Shown here: piece by piece, positions 17,387 through 26,112 of the stretch
How the letters are laid out: each line of letters opens with the position of its first letter
How positions within the stretch are numbered: position 1 is the stretch's first letter
Origin: JALZUU01 sp964441245
GTDB lineage: Bacteria; Bacteroidota; Bacteroidia; Chitinophagales; Saprospiraceae
Direction of reading: 5' to 3'
DNA length: 51,487 nt
NCBI GenBank assembly: GCA_964441245.1
Contig: CAYTVR010000018.1
Span: forward strand, 1 to 51,487
The notes under the pieces: model-generated
What the model was told of the DNA's origin: nothing
The model's database searches: none
The model's input: only the letters and a program-made list of their open reading frames with translations
Made by a program: the position numbers and the translations under genes

Positions 17387-18945
17387 GGCAAAATAATTTT
17401 GGTATGCAATTGTTTTCTAAACTCGACTACGGCTCTAGTGGCTTTTATTGTTTGGTTAAAACCTGTGGCCAGTTGATAAGATTCTAATTTGATTTGTTCG
17501 GGATTCTCAAATTGGATGACTCCAAAAGGGCCCGTCAATTCTTTGCCAGATAAATGAATTGTTTGTTTAGGGTGAAAATGAAAAAATGCAATTCCGCTTT
17601 TATTCCCTTCTAGTTTATCTAGAATGCCTATTTCCTTTTCTTGAAAAAGAAAGGTACGTTCATGACGACAGTTGATTCGATCGTATCCATTATGAGAGGC
17701 AACAATTTTATTTTGACTTTCTTCCAAACTGATCACATTTGCTCTTCTCGCTACTCTAAATCCTCCCCAAACTTCCGATTGTTCTACCCCTTCGACCATG
17801 ACTGTATTATGAGCGGCAGTAGATCTTTCTTGATTTCTTCGCTTGTTTTTTTCATACGTGGAAATTCCCGTATCAACAATAAATGGCCTTTGATCGAGAT
17901 AAAGCAAAAAGCTAAAAGTATCACTATGGGCATGACCTGGAATATAATCTGGTCCGATGTGGCCGACGTCAATTAGCATTTCGTAGGATGATGTTTTTAT
18001 TTTTCTATAACCACTTTCTTTAAGGGAGACTTGTTGCGTTTGAATGCCAAGTCGTTTCGCATATTGGAAAAGCTCCTCTGGTTGAGGTGCGACTCTAGGA
18101 ATGCTATCGTTTACGTTTGGTAAGTCACCATTTTCAAAACTTATTTGTTTCAACCAACCCAACATTATTGTAGATTTCTCAACCAATAAATGATGTATAT
18201 CTTTTAGTTCATTTTTCTTATTACTTTGAATTAGGTTGATGCAATCCAGTAAGCGAAACAACATGATTTGGTGATACATCGGACTCAATTCAAAATGACC
18301 ACCATCTGCTAACACTTGCTCATTGAGCTGTTCGAAAAGAATTTTTTCTGCTTGACTCAAAAGAACAGCATCTTCAAAATAAACACCTCCAAACAAAAGA
18401 CTAAAACTATTTTCTAACAAATGATTTCCGAGTAAATGATACTCTGGATATTTGCTAAGTATTTGAAGTTGATGATATAGAGATTGATGGATTCTATTAT
18501 CATTTATATGATGCTTGACCAAAAATTTGATCCAGTTAATCGTTCGTAGAGAAATAGGAAAAGGCTCCATGCCATCTTTGATCTTTTTTTCTTTATTTAT
18601 AAAGTCATGAATCAATCCTATTCCTTCATGTTTTGTAGATAATGGCTGAGACAAAAATTCAAAATAGTTAAGATTATAGGTCCACAATTTGCCGTAAGCA
18701 TCATGGTTCCAATCTATATTTTCTTGAAACTGATGTCTGATATTTAAAAACTCAAAAACACCTTCTCCATGCCAAGAATAATTACTTTTTATAGATGGTA
18801 AGAATTGTAATTTTAAAGGAAAACAATGATCAACTTGTTTTATCGGTATTAATGTTTTTTTGAATTGATATAACAGTCGATATTTTATTTGCGTCCAGCG
18901 CAAAAATTTAAGGGTATGATAATATCGCATGATCGTACTAATCAT
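17383..18945 (-). CDS. Heparinase II/III-like polysaccharide lyase-family protein
   Basis: A 520-residue protein with the two-part layout of the heparinase II/III family. It has an alpha-toroid N-terminal half (about 60-300, with NLNYFEFL, PISLRTINWIKFL, GNHLLENSFSL and ADGGHFELSPMYHQIML) and a beta-sandwich C-terminal half (about 320-515, with PGHAHSDTFSFLLYLDQRPF and DTGISTYEKNKRRNQERS). The Tyr/His pairs of the family (SPMYHQ; GHAHSD) are present. No signal peptide is visible, so it may act in the cytoplasm, as is usual for the version found in capsule and O-antigen loci, where its role is not settled. It overlaps wecB by eight bases. An alternative start is the ATG five codons in (MRYYHTLKFL). 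Confidence 0.85.
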   Translation of the reverse strand: MISTIMRYYHTLKFLRWTQIKYRLLYQFKKTLIPIKQVDHCFPLKLQFLPSIKSNYSWHGEGVFEFLNIRHQFQENIDWNHDAYGKLWTYNLNYFEFLSQPLSTKHEGIGLIHDFINKEKKIKDGMEPFPISLRTINWIKFLVKHHINDNRIHQSLYHQLQILSKYPEYHLLGNHLLENSFSLLFGGVYFEDAVLLSQAEKILFEQLNEQVLADGGHFELSPMYHQIMLFRLLDCINLIQSNKKNELKDIHHLLVEKSTIMLGWLKQISFENGDLPNVNDSIPRVAPQPEELFQYAKRLGIQTQQVSLKESGYRKIKTSSYEMLIDVGHIGPDYIPGHAHSDTFSFLLYLDQRPFIVDTGISTYEKNKRRNQERSTAAHNTVMVEGVEQSEVWGGFRVARRANVISLEESQNKIVASHNGYDRINCRHERTFLFQEKEIGILDKLEGNKSGIAFFHFHPKQTIHLSGKELTGPFGVIQFENPEQIKLESYQLATGFNQTIKATRAVVEFRKQLHTKIILP

Positions 18946-20080
18946 CGAAAGAAGAATTTGGAACTAAAATCTGGTAAGGTTTAGAAACTTCTTTTTGATG
19001 AATCAAGTTAGCAATTCGGTCGGCTGCTTTTCCATCCCAAAATGGTGGTGCTAGTATTTTTTCTTTTTTAGTCTTTAACTTTATTTCAACTTGATCCATA
19101 ATCATTTTGACCTCCAATTCAGGGATCAACGTGTTCGTTCCTAATGAAATGGTGACAGGTCTTTCCGTGGAATCTCGGATGGTTAGACAGGGTATTTTCA
19201 AGAAAGTAGATTCCTCTTGTATACCTCCAGAATCTGTAATAATCAAGGCACTATTCGCCATTAGGTTTAAAAATTCTAAATAACCTTGAGGTTCTAAAAC
19301 CATTAGATTTGGAATGGCCAACAGACGACTTTCCAAACCAAACTTTTTGATATTCTTTTGGGTACGAGGATGCATTGGGAAAACCACTTTCTTCCTCTTT
19401 CCCACTTGTTGAAGTACATCGAGAATGGTCAATATTTTATGCGCTTGATCCACGTTTGAAGGACGATGCATGGTAGTCAAGACATATTCATTTGGGCTTA
19501 AATCAAGTTGCTGCAATAATGGCAAGTCCATCGCATCTTTTAGATAATAACAAAGAGAATCTATCATCACATTTCCAACAAAAAAAGTTTTTTCATCCGG
19601 TACGCCTTCTCTCTTTAAATTGACCATTCCACTCTCCTCTGTGACAAACAAATAATCGGCAATACTATCGGTCAGAATTCGATTAATTTCTTCTGGCATT
19701 TGACGATCTCCACTTCGCAATCCAGCCTCTACGTGTACCAATTCAATATTCAGTTTTTTAGTCACTAAAGCACATGCCAAAGTAGAATTAACATCGCCAA
19801 CGACCAGCACCAAATCAGGACGTTCTTTGAGCATAATTTCTTCAAAGGCAATCATGATTTTCGCAGTAATCACTGCATGCGAACCACTCCCCACACCAAG
19901 ATAATAGTCAGGCTGAGGAAGTTCTAATTGATTAAAAAAAACATCACTCATTCGCTCATCATAGTGTTGCCCGGTATGGATCACTTTAGACACTATGTTG
20001 GGGTACTTTGAGAAGGCTCTATGCAAAGGAGCAACCTTCATAAAATTAGGGCGAGCACCTACGATATTTAAAATTTTCAT
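18938..20080 (-). CDS. wecB: UDP-N-acetylglucosamine 2-epimerase, non-hydrolysing
   Basis: A 380-residue enzyme that converts UDP-GlcNAc to UDP-ManNAc in the cytoplasm. Family blocks are easy to see: the N-terminal GARPNFMKVAPLHRAF, HTGQHYDERMSDVFF, VGDVNSTLACALV, HVEAGLRSGDRQMPEEINR, TMHRPSNVD, and the C-terminal TDSGGIQEESTFL loop that binds the nucleotide sugar. The length is normal. No wecC dehydrogenase is present in the window, so UDP-ManNAc is used as such or oxidised by an enzyme encoded elsewhere. A second, hydrolysing 2-epimerase (NeuC type) lies at 37 kb. The 152-bp region upstream, before the TylF-like gene end, may hold a promoter. Confidence 0.94.
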   Translation of the reverse strand: MKILNIVGARPNFMKVAPLHRAFSKYPNIVSKVIHTGQHYDERMSDVFFNQLELPQPDYYLGVGSGSHAVITAKIMIAFEEIMLKERPDLVLVVGDVNSTLACALVTKKLNIELVHVEAGLRSGDRQMPEEINRILTDSIADYLFVTEESGMVNLKREGVPDEKTFFVGNVMIDSLCYYLKDAMDLPLLQQLDLSPNEYVLTTMHRPSNVDQAHKILTILDVLQQVGKRKKVVFPMHPRTQKNIKKFGLESRLLAIPNLMVLEPQGYLEFLNLMANSALIITDSGGIQEESTFLKIPCLTIRDSTERPVTISLGTNTLIPELEVKMIMDQVEIKLKTKKEKILAPPFWDGKAADRIANLIHQKEVSKPYQILVPNSSFDD

Positions 20081-20103
20081 TGTTTTTGCTTTTCATTTTT
20101 ATA

Positions 20104-20109
20104 TACGTA
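20104..20109. promoter_or_regulatory. TACGTA palindrome upstream of wecB
   Basis: The minus strand reads CTTTTTACGTATATAAA about 24 bases before the wecB start. The same TACGTA core, preceded by T-rich sequence, sits in two other larger gaps of the polysaccharide locus. It may be part of an internal promoter or an operator; there is no independent support. Confidence 0.25.
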
Positions 20110-20133
20110 AAAAGCAAGGTGGTGGGATTTTTT

Positions 20134-20145
20134 AAACGGCCGTTT
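20134..20145. repeat. Perfect 12-bp palindrome AAACGGCCGTTT
   Basis: The palindrome AAACGGCCGTTT is flanked by six-T runs and lies in the gap between the TylF-like gene and wecB. It could be an operator half-site pair or a weak hairpin terminator for the upstream transcript. The stem without a loop is only about four base pairs, so a terminator call is uncertain. Confidence 0.35.
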
Positions 20146-20232
20146 TTTATATTATTTTTTCAAGAAAAACGATATCACTTTATTAGTTTCTATTAGAGAA
20201 ATTATTTTCATCAAAATAGTATTGAACCAATA

Positions 20233-20973
20233 TCATTGTTTAATAATAAAACCAGAACCGGGAACGGTTGTAATAATATTTTCCGGCTTATCTGCCAAAA
20301 AATCATCCACCGCTTTCAGTGCGCCGGGTGTTCCGGGACAAGCATAATCATCACATAAAATCACGCCGCCAGGATTCATCTTTTTGTAAAAAAACTGAAA
20401 GCTATCTAAGGTAGGTTGATAGAGATCTACATCGACATGTACAAACTTGAAACGACGATCATTAACCGCTTCAAATTTTTCAGGAATCCATCCTTTATAA
20501 TATTTTACATTTTGAAATCGATTCAATTTTTCTTTAACTTTTTCCAAGGGGTAAGCCATATCATTTTTTTGCCATTGATAGGCATTTGGGCCAGAAAGAT
20601 TATCTAGTTCAGAAGGTTCAGAAACACCTTCGAAGGAATCAAAAACATGATGAAAACAGTTTTTCTTTTTCTCAGCATTCAAAATTAGCCATGATCCATA
20701 TCCTTTGAAAACACCACATTCTGCAGTGTCTCCCTCCATGTTTGCAACGCCTAATGCCAATTGATAAATCAAAAATTTTTTATCATTAAAACCATAGCCT
20801 CCAGATTGAAGTATTTCTTTGTAGGATTCATCTTTCCAAGGGGCAAAACGCGGGCTATGCAATCTCCATCCATAACGATGAGCTATATCATTCAACAACT
20901 TATAACGAATAATATTTCGTTCATTTTTATTTGCTGTAATTAACTTTTTCAAGTTTTTAACTGAAAACAACAT
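20233..20973 (-). CDS. TylF/MycF-type O-methyltransferase
   Basis: A 246-residue SAM-dependent methyltransferase of the TylF family, which methylates sugar hydroxyls in macrolide antibiotics and in polysaccharides. The N-terminal block NMEGDTAECGVFKGYGSW holds the SAM-binding acid and glycines. FHHVFDSFEGVSEPS gives the second acidic residue, and FVHVDVDLYQPTLDSFQFF with GGVILCDDYACPG supplies the metal-binding aspartates. The length matches the family. It lies between a hexapeptide acetyltransferase (30 bp upstream) and wecB. I infer methylation of a sugar in the repeat unit; which sugar is unknown. Confidence 0.88.
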   Translation of the reverse strand: MLFSVKNLKKLITANKNERNIIRYKLLNDIAHRYGWRLHSPRFAPWKDESYKEILQSGGYGFNDKKFLIYQLALGVANMEGDTAECGVFKGYGSWLILNAEKKKNCFHHVFDSFEGVSEPSELDNLSGPNAYQWQKNDMAYPLEKVKEKLNRFQNVKYYKGWIPEKFEAVNDRRFKFVHVDVDLYQPTLDSFQFFYKKMNPGGVILCDDYACPGTPGALKAVDDFLADKPENIITTVPGSGFIIKQ

Positions 20974-21002
20974 AACTGTTTATTTTTTCTAAATGATGCT
21001 AT

Positions 21003-21443
21003 TCAAATATAATCCTCATACACGATTCCCTGTTTCAAGACATTGGCTGGAACGCCTCCAACAATACAATTACTTTCTACATCTTTAATGACTACAGCAT
21101 TCGGAGCAATGATCACATTATCCCCTATTTCAATGGCTCCTAAAACTCTAGCACCCGCAGCGATATAAACTTTATTTCCGATAGTCGGCACTACTGGATT
21201 TTTAGATCGACCTCCGATAGTAATACCTTGGCCAATCACACAATCTTCTCCGATCACCGCATCTTGATGAATCACCACACCTATTCCTGAATGACCAAAT
21301 ACGGTTCCTTTTCCAATCACCACACTACTCGGAATATCACTGTTGTACAAAAGAAAAATGATAAACCTAAAAACACGTGGTAATATTGGAATACCTGCTT
21401 GATAAAGTCTATGACTAATTCGATGGATCTTAATTAAGTTCAT
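21003..21443 (-). CDS. Hexapeptide-repeat (serine acetyltransferase-like) acyltransferase
   Basis: A 146-residue left-handed beta-helix protein. Hexapeptide turns run from about residue 45 to 135: GKGTVFGHSGIGVVIHQDAV, IGEDCVIGQGITIGG, IGNKVYIAAGARVLGAIEIG and NVIIAPNAVVIKDVESNCIV, then the typical C-terminal loop GGVPANVL. It is shorter than CysE and lacks its N-terminal helical domain, as in the small SAT-like enzymes of capsule loci that O-acetylate sugars. Its start overlaps the sulfotransferase stop by four bases. I infer acetylation of a sugar hydroxyl or amine using acetyl-CoA; the acceptor is unknown. Confidence 0.85.
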   Translation of the reverse strand: MNLIKIHRISHRLYQAGIPILPRVFRFIIFLLYNSDIPSSVVIGKGTVFGHSGIGVVIHQDAVIGEDCVIGQGITIGGRSKNPVVPTIGNKVYIAAGARVLGAIEIGDNVIIAPNAVVIKDVESNCIVGGVPANVLKQGIVYEDYI

Positions 21444-22546
21444 AGCACTGGTTCATTTTTATGGCTTTCCGCTTGACTCGGATAAAACGTTTTTTGCTTA
21501 TAAAACAAACGACTAAACAAGGCTTTAAAAATAGCTAGAGAAAATAGGTCGCGAGTCAAAACTTTAAAAAAAGTAAAGACTCTTAATCTTAAAGGAATCT
21601 TTATTTCAATCAATTCTTTATTTTTCATTCCAATCTTTTTGCCTTTAAAAAGTTGCTTGAAATTATCGATTTGACGGTAGCAGATTTTTTGCCGAAGTGA
21701 CAACAATTGAAAATTTAATTTCTGTGGTGGCGTCTGGAGTTCATAAGCCATTTTTTTTAAGAGTGGGCCTTGTATGTTTTCAATCTTATTAATCTGCTTT
21801 GCAGTCAACTGTTGTTGCCAATTTTTAATTTTCGATTGATCGAAAAAATCTTTCACATAACTTTTAGGTCGTGCTAATTTTTCATCTGACAACGTCAACA
21901 TTTCAGAAGCAAATGGAATATCTAAAAATTCACAAATAGCTTTGGCTTCCGATTCAGGATCTTGCAATATTTTTTCATAATGAATCATTTTATATTGTTT
22001 TTCACCCAATAAATTTTGATTCACCATTCCGGCAATATTTCCATCGACCCATCGCTGTGCACTTAAAGCTAAATTTTGATAAGAACGTCTAGACATACTA
22101 TGGGCATTGGCTCTTCCATCTCGAACGACATGCAAAATTTTTGCATTGGGAATCAATAAAATTAAATCATCTAAATAGTGTTGCAGATTTGGAGATTTAT
22201 CACCCCAAATCTGTTTACCTGCTCTGGTAGTTTTTTGATCAATGGATTCGCTAATTAGTTGCCGTAAATTCTTATAGTTCTCTATTTTTTTATAATCAAT
22301 CAGATTCGCTAATCGTCCATCTGTGTCGTTTTCAATCAGCCAAGCGGTAAACTTTTTTTGATCATGTTGAAGATTAAAAGGAAGCAAGTCATAAAGGTTT
22401 TGAAAACAGGTAATCAACCGAAAAGCAAGTGATTTTTTTTCCATATACACATCAGGATGCTTTTCCAACATAACCGATAACAAGGTCGTTCCAGAACGCT
22501 GAACACCAACAATAAAAAAAGGAGCCTTGTTTGTCGTATCATTCAT
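21440..22546 (-). CDS. Sulfotransferase family protein
   Basis: A 368-residue P-loop sulfotransferase. The PAPS 5'-phosphosulfate loop is FIVGVQRSGTTLLSVMLEKH at residues 11-30. The 3'-phosphate-binding part is ILHVVRDGRANAHSMSRRS, with the conserved Arg and Ser. After about residue 270 a basic, hydrophobic tail follows that is not part of the usual fold. The enzyme would move sulfate from PAPS to a sugar hydroxyl or amine. No PAPS synthesis genes are in the window. The neighbours, a GT4 gene overlapping by eight bases upstream and an acetyltransferase downstream, place it in the polysaccharide pathway, which points to a sulfated polymer. The carbohydrate acceptor is inferred, not seen. Confidence 0.87.
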   Translation of the reverse strand: MNDTTNKAPFFIVGVQRSGTTLLSVMLEKHPDVYMEKKSLAFRLITCFQNLYDLLPFNLQHDQKKFTAWLIENDTDGRLANLIDYKKIENYKNLRQLISESIDQKTTRAGKQIWGDKSPNLQHYLDDLILLIPNAKILHVVRDGRANAHSMSRRSYQNLALSAQRWVDGNIAGMVNQNLLGEKQYKMIHYEKILQDPESEAKAICEFLDIPFASEMLTLSDEKLARPKSYVKDFFDQSKIKNWQQQLTAKQINKIENIQGPLLKKMAYELQTPPQKLNFQLLSLRQKICYRQIDNFKQLFKGKKIGMKNKELIEIKIPLRLRVFTFFKVLTRDLFSLAIFKALFSRLFYKQKTFYPSQAESHKNEPVL

Positions 22547-23588
22547 TAGCCATCAAGTCTGTTGAAGTTTTTTCTTGGGTTATAATTGAGCTATCCTTTG
22601 TAAATAAATCATCAATGGCCTTGAAGGCTTGACCAATCACTTGATCCGAACTAAAGTTCTGCTCAAAGTATCTCCTTACATTTTTTGAATATTTTTCATA
22701 ATCACAGGTATCAAAATATTTTATAGCAGCTATCAATTGAGTGGTAGAAAGTGGTTCTATTAATAAACCGGTTTCTTCTCTTTTGACAATTTCTGGAATG
22801 GCTTTCCAATTAGTGGTGATGACGGGAAGACCAACACTATATGCTTCAATAATTGCTCCTGGATATCCTTCACCTTCATAGCAGGTTGGTAAAAGCAAAA
22901 CATCATATTCTCTAAGACATTTTAAAACTTTTTCTTTTGGTAAAACACCTTGATAAACACCTGGATGCTTCGCGAAAAGTTGATGATATTTATGCTCTTT
23001 AATCGGACCATAAATATGTATCGTATAGGTTTCATCGAGAGATGAAATACTCTCCAATATCTGATCAATTCCTTTGGACTCGTTAATAAATCCAAGATAT
23101 ATAAACCGTTTTTCGTATGGACGATGCGCTCTGATCAAATCATTAGTTGGCATTTCTCTTGAAGTAGGAAACTGAATGGTATTGGCATTTTGATTCGCAT
23201 AGTATTGCATCAATTCCTTTGTTTGTAAAAAAAGAATATCAGACTTAAGTGTTGTTTTTCGAAACAACCATTTCCAAAAAATACTATACTGAGCAGTGTA
23301 ATCCTTGATATCTCCACCAAATGGACGAAAAACAAATTTAAGGCTAAATAAATTGGCGATCAACATGAGAATAGGCACTAAATATTTAGTGCCTCCTCTA
23401 CTTGAATTTAAAAATACAACATCAGCAGATGGAGCATAAAACAAAACACTTCCGAGAACAAAGAAAGGATTAAAAACTCGCTTAAATCCCTTAGAAAAGT
23501 ATTGCGTATTAATGACTTGAAAGAGTTTATTCGATCGATCTAGATAATCAATCAAATATCCGAAAGAGATCGTTGCTCCTCCAATCAA
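22539..23588 (-). CDS. Glycosyltransferase family 4, unclear start codon
   Basis: A GT4-type enzyme. The C-terminal donor domain has FIYLGFINESKGIDQIL, IHIYGPIKEHKYHQLF, VLLLPTCYEGEGYPGAIIEA and GLPVITTNWKAIPEI, with the EGEGYPGAIIEA diphosphate-binding motif. The first usable canonical codon is the TTG at 23588, but the reading frame stays open upstream to the AsnB stop and encodes KKILLIGPVTDISTG, which is the expected first beta strand of a GT-B fold. So the true start lies near 23621-23651, where there is no ATG, GTG or TTG; ATA or ATT after an AAAAAGGAAAA stretch, or a sequencing error in the A9 run, are options. The sugar is unknown. Confidence 0.85.
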   Translation of the reverse strand: MIGGATISFGYLIDYLDRSNKLFQVINTQYFSKGFKRVFNPFFVLGSVLFYAPSADVVFLNSSRGGTKYLVPILMLIANLFSLKFVFRPFGGDIKDYTAQYSIFWKWLFRKTTLKSDILFLQTKELMQYYANQNANTIQFPTSREMPTNDLIRAHRPYEKRFIYLGFINESKGIDQILESISSLDETYTIHIYGPIKEHKYHQLFAKHPGVYQGVLPKEKVLKCLREYDVLLLPTCYEGEGYPGAIIEAYSVGLPVITTNWKAIPEIVKREETGLLIEPLSTTQLIAAIKYFDTCDYEKYSKNVRRYFEQNFSSDQVIGQAFKAIDDLFTKDSSIITQEKTSTDLMANE

Positions 23589-23651
23589 TCCAGTCGAAAT
23601 ATCAGTGACTGGGCCAATTAATAATATTTTTTTTTCCTTTTTGATATTGAA

Positions 23652-25562
23652 TTAATTTTGCACCTTAAATCGTTTTGCCCAGCCCAACAATTGCATGACC
23701 ATCCAGAGTTGGTGAGCAGTTTGAAATACCGTTGTTTTAGCATTATCAAATTTCGTGTCGATACCTCGATGATATATTTTTTTGAGTTCCTCCTTTTCAA
23801 TTAACTCCGGCCAAGGATTTTCATCAAATAAAAGCCGTTGCGCCAATTCCTTAAATGCTTTATTTTGATATTTATACAACGGAATATTAAATCCCATTTT
23901 AGGATGCTCAAAAACTTCCCGCGGCAATAAGGGCTTCATTATTTTCCGTAAAATAAATTTCCCTTTTCCTTCATTGATCAGTAAATCATCAGATAACATT
24001 GTTGTTACCTCAAACAATTCAGAGTCTAAAAACGGAGCACGCACTTCCAATGAATTGGCCATACTCATTCGATCTACTTTGATCAACATATTGGAAGGGA
24101 GCGTATGCACAAGACGATAATACATGATTTTTCGAAGCGAGGTCCATTGCTCAAAATCATCCGGATAATTCTTTAATAAACTATAGTCCGAAGACGAATA
24201 TTGGCCTAATATTTCATCAATTCGCTTTTGTTGAAACAACTCATTTAAGGCAATTGGAATTTCTTTCATCGACAACAAAGAAGAATCGACACCTCTTTTA
24301 ATTTTTCGTAAATTGGACGATTGATTCATCCCCCAAATATTTTGAGCCACGCCTAAACTATTATTGGCAATGGATAGAATTGGCCGACCGATTTTTTTAA
24401 GATTGACTATTTTTTGATACCATTGGAATAGGTTATATCCGCCAAATAATTCATCTCCACCATCTCCCGAAAGCGCAACTTTAACATACTTGGATATTTC
24501 TTGACTAATCAAAAAAGAAGGAATGGCAGAACTATCTCGAAAGGGCAATCCGACATGATCGATAATATTCCAAAAGATAGATTCATCAAAATCAAAATCA
24601 GGAATAAATATTTCATGATGTTCCGTACCACAAAAACGGGCTACTTTTTTTGCAATAGCGCTTTCATCATAGGCTTGATTTTCAAAACGAACATTAAAGG
24701 TTTGGATTGGCTTATCGCTATTTTGCTGTAACAATGCCACGACTGAACTGGAGTCAATTCCTCCCGATAAAAAAGCTCCAATGGGGACATCACTAACGGT
24801 TTGTCGCTTGACAGCATTGACTAAATGTGGTCGAATAATTTCGATTGCTTCTTCCTCCTTTGTTATCGTAGGTTTGATTTTATAGGAAGGTTCAAAATAT
24901 TTTGTTTGCTTTAACCCTCTCTCGGAAATTTCAATATAATGACCAGCCCTGAGACTTTTGACCTCTTTAAATAAGGTAATCGGTTCAGGTACTAATGAGG
25001 TACGAAAATAATACGGCAATGCTTCAGTATTGAGTTGCCGATCAATTCCTCTATTTTGGAGCAATGATTTTATTTCGCTAGAAAAAGAAAAGACTGATTT
25101 TTTCCAATGAAAATAAAATGGCTTTTCACCAAAGGGATCTCTAGCCAAAAAAAGATAATTTTCTTTCATCACATAAATACAAAAGCTGAACATTCCTTTG
25201 AGCATATGAAGCATATTCGCACCAAAGACTTCATATAAATGCAACAGCACTTCTGTGTCCGAATTTGTTTTAAAACGAAATCCTCGTTGTGACAAAAGTT
25301 TTCTTAATTCCAGGTAATTATAAATTTCTCCATTAAAAAAAACACACTTATCTTTCGCCTGATTAAAAATCGGTTGTTGCCCTCCGTGTTGATCAATGAT
25401 GGCCAATCGCCTCATGGCTAAAGAACAACTTTGATCAGAAAAAAAACCACTATCATCCGGTCCTCGATGAACCAAGGCTGCATTCATAGCACTGACTCTG
25501 TGTTGTCTTTCAGTCGAAGACAAAACTTGTTTAAAATCAATAATGCCACAAATACCACACAT
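23652..25562 (-). CDS. asnB: Asparagine synthase (glutamine-hydrolysing) family amidotransferase
   Basis: A 636-residue enzyme starting MCGICGIIDF, with Cys2 as the glutaminase nucleophile. I reject the start 11 codons upstream because it would hide this cysteine. Domains: glutamine amidotransferase class II (1-210, with HRGPDDSGF and FNGEIYN) and asparagine-synthase ATP domain (230-620, with GAFLSGGIDSSSVVAL as the PP-loop and ALSGDGGDELFGGY). In polysaccharide loci, AsnB paralogues amidate uronic acids or other sugar carboxylates, rather than make free asparagine. The start follows the acyltransferase stop by one base. I infer amide formation on a sugar acid, which would fit the nonulosonic acid pathway, but this is not proven. 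Confidence 0.9.
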   Translation of the reverse strand: MCGICGIIDFKQVLSSTERQHRVSAMNAALVHRGPDDSGFFSDQSCSLAMRRLAIIDQHGGQQPIFNQAKDKCVFFNGEIYNYLELRKLLSQRGFRFKTNSDTEVLLHLYEVFGANMLHMLKGMFSFCIYVMKENYLFLARDPFGEKPFYFHWKKSVFSFSSEIKSLLQNRGIDRQLNTEALPYYFRTSLVPEPITLFKEVKSLRAGHYIEISERGLKQTKYFEPSYKIKPTITKEEEAIEIIRPHLVNAVKRQTVSDVPIGAFLSGGIDSSSVVALLQQNSDKPIQTFNVRFENQAYDESAIAKKVARFCGTEHHEIFIPDFDFDESIFWNIIDHVGLPFRDSSAIPSFLISQEISKYVKVALSGDGGDELFGGYNLFQWYQKIVNLKKIGRPILSIANNSLGVAQNIWGMNQSSNLRKIKRGVDSSLLSMKEIPIALNELFQQKRIDEILGQYSSSDYSLLKNYPDDFEQWTSLRKIMYYRLVHTLPSNMLIKVDRMSMANSLEVRAPFLDSELFEVTTMLSDDLLINEGKGKFILRKIMKPLLPREVFEHPKMGFNIPLYKYQNKAFKELAQRLLFDENPWPELIEKEELKKIYHRGIDTKFDNAKTTVFQTAHQLWMVMQLLGWAKRFKVQN

Positions 25563-25563
25563 A

Positions 25564-26112
25564 CTAAATTTGCTTAAGTATTTTAAAAGGAACACCTCCG
25601 ATCACTACTCCAGAAGGGACGTCTTTATGAACTAAAGTATTGGCACCAATGACGACGTTATCCTTGATCGTCACACCTTTGAGTATTGTACATTTATCAC
25701 CAATCCAAATGTTATTTCCAATCTTAATTGGAGCCGTACTATAGCCATCTAATTGCAACTCATTATCAGTCATTTTATAACCGTGATCATGATCCAATAT
25801 GCTCACCATTTGTCCTATGGTCACATTATTTCCGATCTCTATTTTTTCATGCGCAACGATTCTACTAAATTTATTGACGCCCAAATTTTCTCCAATAAGT
25901 ATTTCACCTTTTGCATAAAGCATCGTATAATCGCCCATAATAATTCGGCCTTTACAAGCGATTTTACCTTCTTTAAAAATATGAACGCCACAATCTTTTC
26001 CAATCATGGATAACTGAGAACTTTCCAATCGTTTCCAATAATAAATTTTGGCAATTAAATATCTACCAACTGCTTTTACTTTATACCACCAATTTTTATA
26101 TTGCAAGTTCAT
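25564..26112 (-). CDS. Hexapeptide-repeat acyltransferase (maltose/galactoside O-acetyltransferase-like)
   Basis: A 182-residue left-handed beta-helix acyltransferase, starting at the ATG that overlaps the upstream GT4 stop by four bases (MNLQYKNWWYKV); the longer reading is a shadow of that gene. Hexapeptide turns run from about 55 to 175: GKIACKGRIIMGDYTML, IGENLGVNKFSRIVAHEKI, IGNNVTIGQMVSILDHDHG, IGNNIWIGDKCTILKGVTIK and NVVIGANTLVHKDVPS, then GGVPFKIL. The DHDHG loop is a typical acceptor/acetyl-CoA site in this family. Role: O- or N-acetylation of a sugar in the repeat unit. Confidence 0.86.
   Translation of the reverse strand: MNLQYKNWWYKVKAVGRYLIAKIYYWKRLESSQLSMIGKDCGVHIFKEGKIACKGRIIMGDYTMLYAKGEILIGENLGVNKFSRIVAHEKIEIGNNVTIGQMVSILDHDHGYKMTDNELQLDGYSTAPIKIGNNIWIGDKCTILKGVTIKDNVVIGANTLVHKDVPSGVVIGGVPFKILKQI

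Noticed and set aside
20150..20232. Rho-independent terminator after the TylF-type gene
   Set aside because: The only stem (TTTCT with AGAAA) is weak and lacks a U-tract in the minus direction.
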